Shown here in pieces: positions 1 to 11,816 of a DNA stretch of 35,000 nucleotides. A model generated the notes under the pieces. That model did no database searches. It saw only the letters and a program-made list of their open reading frames with translations, and was not told the origin of the DNA. Position numbers and translations under genes: made by a program. Within the stretch, counting starts at the first letter, position 1, and every line of letters begins with the position of its first letter. This stretch comes from Neocallimastix lanati (nom. inval.). Taxonomy: Eukaryota > Neocallimastigomycota > Neocallimastigomycetes > Neocallimastigales > Neocallimastigaceae. The DNA is taken from positions 290,001 through 325,000 of the forward strand of contig JACVTC010000066.1 of assembly GCA_016946835.1 (NCBI GenBank), given 5' to 3'.

Positions 1-2
1 GA

Positions 3-194
3 TACAACAAAAGAAGAAGATACCAAGCTAATAATGTAGAAGATAAGGGATATGATGATTCTTATTCAGAGGCATTTACAGCTGATTTCAATGATAATGA
101 GGAGAATCAAAATAATTTAGCCATAGTACTGAATAATAGCAAAGGTAAACAAAGGGATCAAAAATTCAACAAAAACAAACATATAAATTTTTAG
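3..194 (+). CDS. gag: copia-1 Gag C-terminus (partial)
   Basis: This is the 3' end of a Ty1/copia gag gene; its beginning lies outside the window. The frame is open from base 3 and ends at TAG 192-194. It encodes a basic stretch (YNKRRRYQ) followed by an acidic, then a basic Asn/Lys-rich tail ending KNKHINF. The CCHC zinc knuckle expected upstream is not in the window. Gag of copia elements forms the virus-like particle that packages element RNA. Assignment rests on position: the protease of the same element starts about 100 bases downstream in the -1 frame, and a canonical slippery heptamer overlaps the last two Gag codons. The tail itself has no recognisable domain. Confidence 0.7.
   Translation, partial: YNKRRRYQANNVEDKGYDDSYSEAFTADFNDNEENQNNLAIVLNNSKGKQRDQKFNKNKHINF
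185..191 (+). promoter_or_regulatory. -1 ribosomal frameshift heptamer A AAT TTT before the gag stop
   Basis: In the Gag frame the last codons read ATA AAT TTT TAG. The heptamer A AAT TTT fits the X XXY YYZ rule for simultaneous P- and A-site slippage by -1. A shift here continues as TTA GAT AAG CAA GGT into the pol frame, which is open from 149. Sequence and spacing are seen directly; use of the site is inferred from the rule and from the element layout. Confidence 0.75.
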
Positions 195-3016
195 ATAAGC
201 AAGGTATATTGCAACACAGTTATCAATACTATACTGTTGACAATATACAAAATAACATAGATGAAGATTTCAATAACAATAGCGTACAATGTTGGACACT
301 GGATTCTGGTGCATCGTATCATATGACAAATGATGTAAACATACTTACTAACGTCAAAAGGATACATAGATTAATTTACTTTGCTACGGGGGAATACGTC
401 ATAGCGAAATCTATTGGACAATACATTGGATACGTTAACAATACAAAAATCAAACTTAATAATGTTTTATATATTCCAGAATTCAAAAGAAATCTCATCT
501 CAATTGATCAACTTATAAATAAAAATTATAAAATAATTTTTTATAAATGCAATAATAAAAATTGTGTTACATTGTATAATAAAGTAAAGAATAAAATTTG
601 TACAATATTTTCAAATGATTCTAAAACATACAAATTATATACAACATTAAAAAATTTAAATTTTAATAAAAAATCTATTGTTTGCTATAATTTAGAAAAT
701 GCATCAAATAACAATCTTGAATTATGGCACAGAAGACTGGGTCATTTTAATATTGACCTTATTAAAGAGAAACTAAAGGATATACCCATTAAACAAAAGT
801 GTCCTATTTGCTCAAGAGCAAAACTTAAAAATTTTCAATATCCTAGGTCTGAAAATAAAACTAAAGGCACCTTTGAATTAATTCACATGGATCTTGTGAG
901 TTCATCAGAACCATCTATATATGGTAACAAATATTTTCTCTCCATTTTAGATGATTATTCTCGTTATGGATGGGTTATATTCCTAAAATCAAAGGCGGAT
1001 ACCTTTGATGCTTTTATTATATGGTATAAAAGAATAAAAAATATATTTGATAAAACTATAAAATATATTAAAACGGATAATGGACTTGAATTCGCGAATT
1101 CAAAATTTAGAGAATTTTTAAATAACGAAGGTATTGTTCATCAACTTACAGTACCTTATAATCCACAACAAAACGGAAGGGTTGAAAGGCTTAATGGAAC
1201 TGTTATTAGTAATGCTAGTGCCATGCTGGAAGATGCCAAATTAAGTCGTAGATTTTGGGAAGATGCTGTCTCCACAGCAAATTATATACATAATAATATA
1301 CCTCACAAAGGAAACAACAAAAAAGTCCCCTTTGAAGTATTATTTGATAAAAAGGTAAATTACAATAAATTTAAAGTTTTTGGTTGTAAATGTTTTTATT
1401 ACGTTCCAAAACAATTTAGAAAGAAATTTTATAACTCTACCCTTCCAGGCATATTTATTGGATATGACAATTTTAATCCAACTGCATACAAAATATATGA
1501 TTACAATAACAATAAAGTTATATTATCTCGTGCAGTGGAATTCTTTGAGGATATTCCTGGAAATGTTGGAAATCCTAATACTATTCCAGATATTGTTAAT
1601 TTTACATTTTTTTCTGAAGATAATAATAACGATGATATTCAAGAAATTTTTAAAGATTTTAATTATAACAATCAAAGTGATTTAAATAATAATATAAATT
1701 TAAATAATAATTTTAACCAAAATAATTTAATTAAAAATTTTAATCAAGATAACCTTAATCATAATAATTTAAATAATAATTTAAATTTTATTAATAATAA
1801 TTTAAATGGTCAATTAAATTTTAATATAAAAGAAAATAATATAAACGAAAAATTAAATTCACAAAACATAAATGCTCCATTGAATAATTTAAATCCGGAC
1901 ATTTATAATAATTATTTTCAAAATGAAAATTATAATAATTTTTCTAATGAAAATAATGATCATTTAAATAATAAAAATAATTTTAATAATTTAAATAATA
2001 ATAATAATTTAATAAATAAAAATGATTTAAATATTAATTTGGATAAATTAAATAAATTATCAAATAATTCAAATGTAAACAAATCTTCAAATTCAAATTT
2101 AATTGAGGAAAATATCGATACTTATTTAAAGGATATCTCAAATAAACAGAAAGGGAAGGAAATTGCTAACACTAGTGAAGAAAATTTACAAAATGTAATT
2201 TCATTTGAAAACGAGGAATTGAAACATACTCAGAATTCAAACAATTCGAATGATGTAAACAAAAAATCAAATTTTATAAATGTAAACAAAAAACCAAATT
2301 TAATTCAACATAATAATTTTATTAATAACTCGTTTAAAAGTAATGTTTATTCAGATAAGCAATTAAGTGAACGCGTAAGTAATACTGTAAGTAATAATGA
2401 TACTATAAAACAAATTGATAAACGCGTAAGTAATAACACGAATAATATTGATAATGTAAATTCTAATGAAATAAACATGTTAAATAATAATGAAAACAAA
2501 ATTAATGTAAATGATAATATAAATACAAAACTAAGTAATATAAATGACCCAACCAATTTAATTGCGAAAGAAATAAGTAATGATATTAATAATTATAATA
2601 ATGTTAATAAAAGATATAATTTAAGAAGTAATGTAAACAAAAGGTTAGATAATAAATTAAAAAATAATAATTCAAATTCAAAAGAAAAGAAAATTAAAAC
2701 TAAGGATTCGAATAAACACAAAAATAATTCTAAATTCATTAATGAAGATAAACACTCAAACAATTCAAATTTAAAAAATAAAATTAAGAATAATTCTTTG
2801 GAAAGGAAAAAAGTTAAGGAATCCGTGATTTCAAATGAAAATAAACAAATTAATTCTAATTTTAAAAATAAAAATTCAATTGAAGATAAACAAGTTAATT
2901 CTACTAATTTAAATAATTCCAAAGGCAAATTTACAAAATTGAATTCAGATAATTTCAATGACAATTCAAATTCAAATTCAAATTCAAATTTAAATAATTT
3001 AAATGACAGTAAATTA

Positions 3017-3073
<57 letters not shown>

Positions 3074-4228
3074 TCCTTAAGAGTGAATAGGAAAAGAAAA
3101 TCTAAAAGAAATAATACTGAAGTTCGCAAGAAATATAAAACTTTTAACATAGAAGATATATTAGATGACAATGATACACCAATTAGTGAATCACCTTTTA
3201 GCGAATCCAGTATTATTGAATACAAAAGAAAACTTAGAAAAAGAAAATATAATCGTATCAATAAATCTAATATAGGTAATTATGGAAGTAAAAAATATAA
3301 ATCTTTTAATATAGATGAAATCATGGAAAATAATGCATTCATGGCTGTCGATATGAAGAAAGAATCTGATGAACCAAATTCTTATCAGGAAATTTTCTTT
3401 CGAAAGGATAAAGATGAGTGGATTACAGCAATTAATAATGAATTAAATAATATGAAAAAAATGAATGTTTATACGCCTATTAAGAAACTTCCTAAAGGTG
3501 TCAACGTTATTTCTACTCGTTGGGTATTTAAAAACAAACACGATGCTAATGGTAGAGTATATAAGAAAAAGGCAAGATTAGTGGCACGTGGTTTTACTCA
3601 ACAATATGGAATAGATTATAAAGAAACATTCGCACCCACTTTAAAACAAGATACAATTAGGATCATTAATTCTATAGCTGCAAAGAATAATTATAACATA
3701 CATCAATTAGATATTAAGGCAGCTTATTTAAATGCAAAATTAAATGAAGACATATATATGGAACTACCAGAAGATGACGACTATCAAGGAATGAAATATT
3801 GCAAGTTAAACAAAGCTTTATATGGTCTTAAACAAGCAGGACGTATGTGGAATGACACTCTAAATGAAGCTCTAATTGACATGAATTTTAATAGACTATT
3901 AAGTGAACCTTGTCTGTATGTTAAAAGGAATACACATAATAAAATTATTTGCCTTCTAGGTGTATATGTAGATGATATTCTCATCACAGGTGAAAATAAA
4001 GAAATTTTAAAAGTTAAAAGATTATTAAAAGATAAATTTGATATAACTGATACAGGTTATGTTGATTTTATAGTAGGTATAAAATTTGTGAAATGTAAAG
4101 ATGGATATTTAATTCATCAAAAGAGATATTTGAATGATATATTTAAAAAATTCAATATAGATAAATTAAAACCATGCTCAAATATGATTCCAATTAATAA
4201 TAAAAAAATTAAAAGAGAAAACATTTAA
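191..4228 (+). CDS. pol: copia-1 Pol: protease, integrase, Asn-rich linker, reverse transcriptase
   Basis: Ty1/copia polyprotein in the order PR-IN-RT. Residues are counted from 209; no ATG is needed because entry is by frameshift. Protease has WTLDSGASYHMTN (D32). The GAG-pre-integrase HHCC domain has LWHRRLGH and CPIC. Integrase catalytic residues are D228 (HMD), D290 (KTDNGLEF) and E326, with exactly 35 residues between D290 and E326. From about residue 480 to 1050 lies a very long Asn/Lys/Ser-rich linker with a 19-Asn tract, ending in basic motifs and two copies of KKYK(T/S)FNI. RT has WVFKNKHD, KARLVARGFTQ, LDIKAAYLNA, LYGLKQAGRMWN and YVDD at 3965-3976. The frame ends at 4228 just after RT, at a +1 break near an A7 run (4202-4208); RNase H follows in the next frame. 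Probably inactive as drawn. Confidence 0.92.
3017..3073 (+). repeat. (AAT)19 trinucleotide tract coding poly-Asn
   Basis: Nineteen consecutive AAT codons inside the copia-1 integrase-RT linker. It is in frame and would be length-variable between copies of the element. Confidence 0.95.
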
Positions 4229-4901
4229 TTCAACAAAATATAGACAAGCCGTTGGTAATCTGTTATATCTTGCCATATGTACAAGGCCAGATATCTTATT
4301 TTCGGTAAGTAAAGCATCACGTAAAAATCAAAATCCAAATTATGAGGATTGGTTTAATGTCTTAAAAATATTTAGGTATTTAAAATACACGCCAAATTAT
4401 GGAATTAAATTTAGTAAAAATGATAATTATAATTTTGAGGTCTACGTAGATGCAGATTTAGGTGGTGATCCCGATACTAGAAAATCTACCACTGGATACG
4501 TGATGACAATAAACTCAGGACCCGTTAGTTGGTATTCTAAATTGCAAAACACTGTAGCAGTCTCTACAGCAGAAAGTGAATATTACGGGATACATGAGTG
4601 CGCACGTCAATGTTTATGGTATAAAAATTTATTTAAAGAACTAAATATAAATATAAATAATATAACAATTAATTCGGATAATAAAGCTGCAATTTATAAT
4701 TGTGAAAACGAAACTATAAATCTTAAGTCAAAGCATATTGATTTAAAATATCACAAAATTAGAGAATTAGTTCGAGAAGGTAAAATAAAATTAAATTATA
4801 TTAAATCAGAACATAATATAGCTGATGGTTTTACCAAATATCTTAATTCTACTCTAATGAGTAAATTTAGAAATAACATTCTTTCTAGCTTTAGTAATTA
4901 A
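4206..4901 (+). pseudogene. pol: copia-1 RT tail and RNase H, out of frame with pol
   Basis: Continuation of copia-1 pol in the +1 frame. It begins with the conserved stretch NSTKYRQAVGNLLYLAICT that follows the RT palm in copia elements. RNase H follows: VDADLGGD, then RKSTTGY, AESEYYGIHECARQ, INSDNKAAIYNCEN and HNIADGFTKYL, which supply the D/E/D metal-binding residues. The first in-frame ATG is only at 4500, inside RNase H, so this is not a separate gene. Continuity with the upstream frame is lost at an A7 run. The domain would degrade the RNA strand during reverse transcription. Stop codon at 4899-4901, followed by a 46-base gap to the LTR. Confidence 0.88.
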
Positions 4902-4927
4902 AAATAATAAATTTTTTTATTTAAAGA

Positions 4928-4969
4928 ATATTAAACTTTAGGGGGAATGTTAGAAATAAAGTTTAATAT
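4928..4969 (+). promoter_or_regulatory. copia-1 polypurine tract/LTR-start hairpin
   Basis: A perfect 13-bp inverted repeat, ATATTAAACTTTA (4928-4940) and its complement (4957-4969), encloses a 16-nt loop. The loop holds the purine tract GGGGGAA (4941-4947), used to prime plus-strand DNA, and the first bases of the LTR, TGTTAGAAA. The 3' arm lies in U3. The same architecture occurs in copia-2. Structure seen in sequence; function inferred. Confidence 0.7.
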
Positions 4970-5287
4970 ATGAATATTATTCTTGTTATTAAACAAAATA
5001 ACATATATAAATTTTATGTATAAATATTATAAATTATTAAGATATCAACTATTATATAAATTGTAATATGGCGCATGTATGACGTACATAAAACATTTAT
5101 GTAATAACACATAAAATATAATTGTGACATAATTAAAATTTATGTAGTAAAAATATATATAAAAAAGAATATTAAAAATAATTATTAAAAAGTAGTTAAC
5201 TATAATTATAAATAAATAAATAAAATTATTAATAAAATAATAAATAAAATTTGAAATTACGAAATTTGAAGTGTGAATTCTAATAAA

Positions 5288-5293
<6 letters not shown>
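4948..5293 (+). repeat. copia-1 3' LTR (right edge approximate)
   Basis: The LTR starts TGTTAGAAATAAAG directly after the polypurine tract. Only this LTR is in the window, so its right end cannot be fixed by comparison; it is placed where a 37-base A-run begins. The LTR is AT-rich, with one less AT-rich patch (ATGGCGCATGTATGACGTAC, 5068-5087). The same first 14 bases occur on the minus strand at the solo LTR ending at 30997, so the two belong to related families. Confidence 0.75.
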
Positions 5294-7964
<2,671 letters not shown>

Positions 7965-8429
7965 TTAAAGGGAAATCATATGTCTTTCCCAAGGCCATTG
8001 ATTATTTTTTGTATCGTATTTTACATAACTTTCGAAATCATAAGCTTTTTCATCTGTTATCTCACAAAATTCACTTTTTTCATATTTATTTTCTTTACAT
8101 TTTTGTAAATAATTTTCCATAAATTGCTTTTCTTCCTCAGAAAATTCCATATCTTCTTGAGGCCTATAATAATAGTCTTCATATTCATATTCTACATAAT
8201 TATTATTATTATTATACTCATTATCCTTAAATTCATAGAATATATTTTTTTCATCTCTGTAAAATGAATTTTTAGAATAGGTATCCATTAAAAAGTTTAT
8301 CACATTCGTTGAAAATGTATCTCTATCCTCTCCAAATACGTCATCCTCTTTATCTTTTATTGGAAAAGATAAGATTTCAATAATAAAAGTAACAAAAACA
8401 AAAATAATTTTCAAGTTATTTAAGTACAT
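7965..8429 (-). CDS. small secreted acidic protein, unknown family
   Basis: A 154-residue frame with normal amino-acid diversity in otherwise non-coding DNA, ATG at 8427-8429. Residues 1 to about 22 (MYLNNLKIIFVFVTFIIEIL, then SFP) look like a cleavable signal peptide: a Lys, then a hydrophobic core, then Ser-Phe-Pro. The mature part is acidic (DKEDDVFGEDRD, EYEYEDYYYRPQEDMEFSEE), has a short Asn run, and contains only two cysteines (KCKENKYEKSEFCEI), which could form one disulfide. There is no membrane segment besides the signal, no dockerin and no catalytic domain I recognise. An AT-alternating stretch just upstream (8430-8450) could serve as a TATA region. I see no intron. It is the only intact-looking non-transposon gene in the window; function unknown. 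An effector-like or wall-associated protein is possible but unsupported. Confidence 0.6.
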   Translation of the reverse strand: MYLNNLKIIFVFVTFIIEILSFPIKDKEDDVFGEDRDTFSTNVINFLMDTYSKNSFYRDEKNIFYEFKDNEYNNNNNYVEYEYEDYYYRPQEDMEFSEEEKQFMENYLQKCKENKYEKSEFCEITDEKAYDFESYVKYDTKNNQWPWERHMISL

Positions 8430-8806
8430 TTTATATATATATATTATATTTTTTTTTTTTTTAATTTTTTTTTCTTTTAAATTATAATAAATTATAATTA
8501 AATATTTTAAAAATAATAAAAATAAAATAAAAAAAAATAGTTTTTTATTGTTTTTTGATAGGAGATAATAATAATAAATTGTTTAATATAATATTATATT
8601 TTATAATATTCTTCTTTTTTTTAATTATTAATTTTTATATTGATATAATATAAATATTATATATTTTAAATAATTCATATATTGTAAAAATTTATAATAG
8701 TTATTTGTATTTTCCTTTTTTTTTTTCTTTCTTTTTTCCTCTTAATAAATAAATTATTATTTTCTTTTTACATTTAAAAATTTTCTCTTTTTAAACTCTT
8801 TCATTA

Positions 8807-8841
<35 letters not shown>

Positions 8842-10290
8842 TAATTCAATTTTTTTTTTTTGCTTTCTTAAATATTTAAATATTTAAAACTTTTTTTTTT
8901 AACCATAAATTAAAAAAAAAAATTTTTTTTAATTCAATTTTTTTTTTTTTTGCTTTCTTAAATATTTAAATATTTAAAACTTTAACCATAAATTAAAAAA
9001 AAAAAATAAAATAAAATAAAATATTTATATTTAATAAATAGTTTAATTTTAAGATAATAAAATAAAAATAAAATATATCAAATGTTTTTTTTTTTTTTTT
9101 TTTTTTTTTTTATTATTATTAAATGAGGATTTTTATAAACTTTTTTTTTTTATTAATTGTTAATTATTATAAAAAAATGGTTATAGAGTTTTTATTAATT
9201 TTAAAAAAATGAAAAAAATAAAAAAAAATTGTAAAAGTAAAAGTTTAATGAAATTAAAAAAATAAAAATTAAAAAAAAATATATATATATATATAAATTT
9301 GTTCCATTTCATAATTAATTTAATATTTTTTTTTTTAAAAATATTCTAAAATTTTAATTTAATATAAAAAAATTTTTTATTTTTTATTTTTTTTTAATTT
9401 AAAAAAAAAAAAAAAAAAAGATTAATAATTTTTATGGATTAAGTCAATATTAAGGATATGCAAAAACAAAACAAAAAAAAAAAAAAAAAAAAGATAAATA
9501 AATGAGTGTTTTAATTCTATTCTATTTTATTCTTTTTTTTTTATTCTTATTTATTTTATTTTAATTCTTTATTAATTCATAGATATGAATAGTTTTTATA
9601 TTTTATATTTGGATTATATAAAAGTTTCTTTATTTTAAATTTTTTTTTTTTATTTCTAATTATTTACAAAAAAAAAAAAAAAGTTTAAATTTTAAAGGAT
9701 TACCAAATTACACATGTAAATTTAAACTTTATTAATATATATATATATTAATTAAAAATTTTAAATTAATTAGATACTTTAAAAAAAAAGAATTATCATT
9801 TTTTTATATAAAATTTTAAAAAGTATTATTCTACATATTAATGACTTTTTTTTTTTTTTCTAATTTTTTTTTTGTTTTTCAAAATTAAAATTATACCATT
9901 TATTTTTTATATTATATTCTTTTTTTTTTATATCAATCATATTAATTTATAATATTTTTTCATTCTAATATTATTTTTAGTACATCTTTATTATATCTTT
10001 ATTGTCATGACACTCTTTTGTATATATCACCTTTTAACAAACATTATAATATTAATAATACTAGTACTAATCTTTTATATATTAAAAATATTAATAAAAA
10101 TTAAAAGTCATAATTCATATTTACTACTATTAATTTTTTTTTTATTATTATTGATATTTATTTAATTATTATTTTAACTACTAATAATTAGAGAAAATCC
10201 TTCATTTCATTAATTGTAATAATTATGGATAAAAAAAAAAAAAAATTAAAATTAAAATTAAAATTAATTATTTTTAAAAAAATTAAAATT
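8430..10290. other. gene-free AT-rich spacer
   Basis: Homopolymer-rich DNA with no credible reading frame. It contains the local duplication at 8838-8992, a T-run at about 9085-9110 and several A-runs. I see no RNA gene or transposon end. Confidence 0.75.
8838..8992. repeat. two-copy tandem duplication of about 85-90 bp
   Basis: Two near-identical copies of a segment containing GCTTTCTTAAATATTTAAAT and AACCATAAATTAAAAA, one at about 8838-8915 and one at about 8928-8992. They differ mainly in homopolymer lengths, and one copy lacks the T-run before AACCATAAATT. This looks like a recent local duplication. Confidence 0.8.
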
Positions 10291-10403
10291 TAATTTACTA
10301 AAAAAGGAAATAAATTTAATTAATTTATTTAAATATTATGAATTCATTCATTGATATATAAAATAAAATTTATATATTTAATTATAAATAGATTCATTTA
10401 TAT
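10291..10403 (+). repeat. dispersed repeat, copy 1
   Basis: A stretch beginning AAAAAAGGAAATAAATTT and containing TTCATTGATATATAA matches, with scattered differences, the sequence at 31341-31452. It ends about 90 bases before the copia-2 LTR. It carries no coding potential and may be a transposon remnant or a family-specific upstream region. Confidence 0.6.
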
Positions 10404-10494
10404 AAATTTTTATTTTATTTTTTTTTTAATTTTTTTTTTAATATTTAATTTTAGATTATATTGGATGATAATTGATTTAAGAAAAAAAAAAAAA

Positions 10495-10749
10495 TGTTAA
10501 AAATAAAGTTCAAATAGTATAGTAATTTATATTATATATATTTAAATCTCTATGTATGTATGTATGTATGTGGCTTAATACATATAATATTAATATGAAG
10601 TTATTGTGTAATTGATGTAGTAAAAAAAAAAAACTAATACATGTAATTAGTATAAAATAAAATAATAATTTAATAATTAAATAAAATAGAACTTAAATAA
10701 ATAAAAAAAAAAAAAATAAAAAAATAAAATAAAATAAAAATAAAAAACA
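10495..10749 (+). repeat. copia-2 5' LTR
   Basis: 255 bp, TG...CA, matching 22312-22565 apart from one extra A in the run at 10622-10633. It contains a (GTAT)n patch (ATGTATGTATGTATGTATGT) and an A-rich 3' third with TAAAATAAAATAAAA motifs. Confidence 0.9.
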
Positions 10750-10752
10750 AAA

Positions 10753-10773
10753 GATTAAGAGTCTCATTAGCAG
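10753..10773 (+). promoter_or_regulatory. primer-binding site complementary to an internal part of tRNA-Lys(CUU)
   Basis: Three bases after the LTR lies GATTAAGAGTCTCATTAGCA(G). Its complement reads CTGCTAATGAGACTCTTAAT(C), which contains the anticodon stem-loop typical of eukaryotic tRNA-Lys(CUU): TGAGA, loop CTCTTAA, then TC. There is no TGG for a tRNA 3' CCA end. Drosophila copia is known to prime from a 5' half of initiator tRNA-Met cut in the anticodon arm; this looks like the same mechanism with another tRNA. The match is from memory of tRNA sequences, not a search. The gag ATG follows two bases after this site. Confidence 0.6.
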
Positions 10774-10775
10774 TA

Positions 10776-11816
10776 ATGAGTGAAAAAAGGAATATAACGA
10801 ATACTGTTGAAGAAACAGTAAATACATTAAACCAAATAAATACAGTAAACATAGCAAATAAACCAACTACTACAAAACACCTATTAACATCAAATAACTA
10901 CAGACTATGGTTAACGGATATGGATCTTTTATTAGTTATTAATGATGTTGATGACTATGTTTACGAAGAAAAGATAAAAGTTATAAAGAAAAACAAAATA
11001 GCTAAAGAAAATCTAAAGAAATATAAAAAGGTTAGAGGTTGTGATGAATTATATTATGAAAAAGACGTCACAAAAGAAATGATAAAGCTAGATTCTTTAG
11101 CTAAGCATCTGATAAACAATAGCATATCAGATGAAATCAAAATTAAATTAGATTTTCAAAGATCTAGTGCCTATCAAATTTGGAACATTTTAAAAGCAAG
11201 TAATACTAGATCAAATGAAGAAAGGAAATTAGAATTAAAAAATAAGTTAGAGAATATGAAATATAACAAAGAAAATGATATTTCATTATTTATTGAAGAA
11301 ATGAACAACATTTTCAATGAATTAAGTAGTCTTGAAATGGAAATCAGCGATGAGAAGAAATTTGAATATCTTTATCTCGCTCTTCCATATGAAATAACAT
11401 TGGAAGTTAACATAATGGACCACGATGGGAAATGGGAAGATGTTACCAAATGTCTAAAAAAGAAGGTCCCTAAGCTAAAATATCTTAAGGAACTTAGAAA
11501 AGAAAATAACCACAAGAATAATACAGTAATAAACGTTAACTCAATGACCAAGAAAAATAGATTCACACCAAGAAACAACAGAGGAAGAAAAAGATGTTAT
11601 ATATGTAACAAGCTAGGACATATAGCACGGGACTGTTGGCATAATGAGAAGAACAAAAGAAAAAAGAACATTAATATCAAAGCCAACAACGCAAGTATAA
11701 ACAAAGAGGATGGGTATTGCGAATTTGCTGATGCTCAAATAAGCCTCAAAGATTACAATTCAGATGAAGATATCCAATCCTCATACTCCGTTCGACCGAG
11801 GCGTGGACGCTACTAA
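10776..11816 (+). CDS. gag: copia-2 Gag with CCHC zinc knuckle
   Basis: 346-residue Gag of a Ty1/copia element. The N-terminal two thirds match the copia-type gag polypeptide fold (UBN2-like): LLTSNNYRLWLTDMDLLLV, then SAYQIWNILKASN and EEMNNIFNELSSLEMEISDE. A CCHC zinc knuckle, CYICNKLGHIARDC (C274, C277, H282, C287), binds element RNA. A basic tract (KNKRKKN) follows, then an acidic tail ending SVRPRRGRY. The start is the first ATG after the primer-binding site, so the leader beyond the LTR is only about 26 bases. The pol frame overlaps the 3' end (open from 11743) in the +1 register, unlike the -1 arrangement of copia-1. Intact. Confidence 0.93.
   Translation: MSEKRNITNTVEETVNTLNQINTVNIANKPTTTKHLLTSNNYRLWLTDMDLLLVINDVDDYVYEEKIKVIKKNKIAKENLKKYKKVRGCDELYYEKDVTKEMIKLDSLAKHLINNSISDEIKIKLDFQRSSAYQIWNILKASNTRSNEERKLELKNKLENMKYNKENDISLFIEEMNNIFNELSSLEMEISDEKKFEYLYLALPYEITLEVNIMDHDGKWEDVTKCLKKKVPKLKYLKELRKENNHKNNTVINVNSMTKKNRFTPRNNRGRKRCYICNKLGHIARDCWHNEKNKRKKNINIKANNASINKEDGYCEFADAQISLKDYNSDEDIQSSYSVRPRRGRY

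Noticed and set aside
2593-3261. Minus-strand 222-codon frame rich in Leu/Phe
   Set aside because: It is the antisense of the Asn/Lys-rich copia-1 linker.
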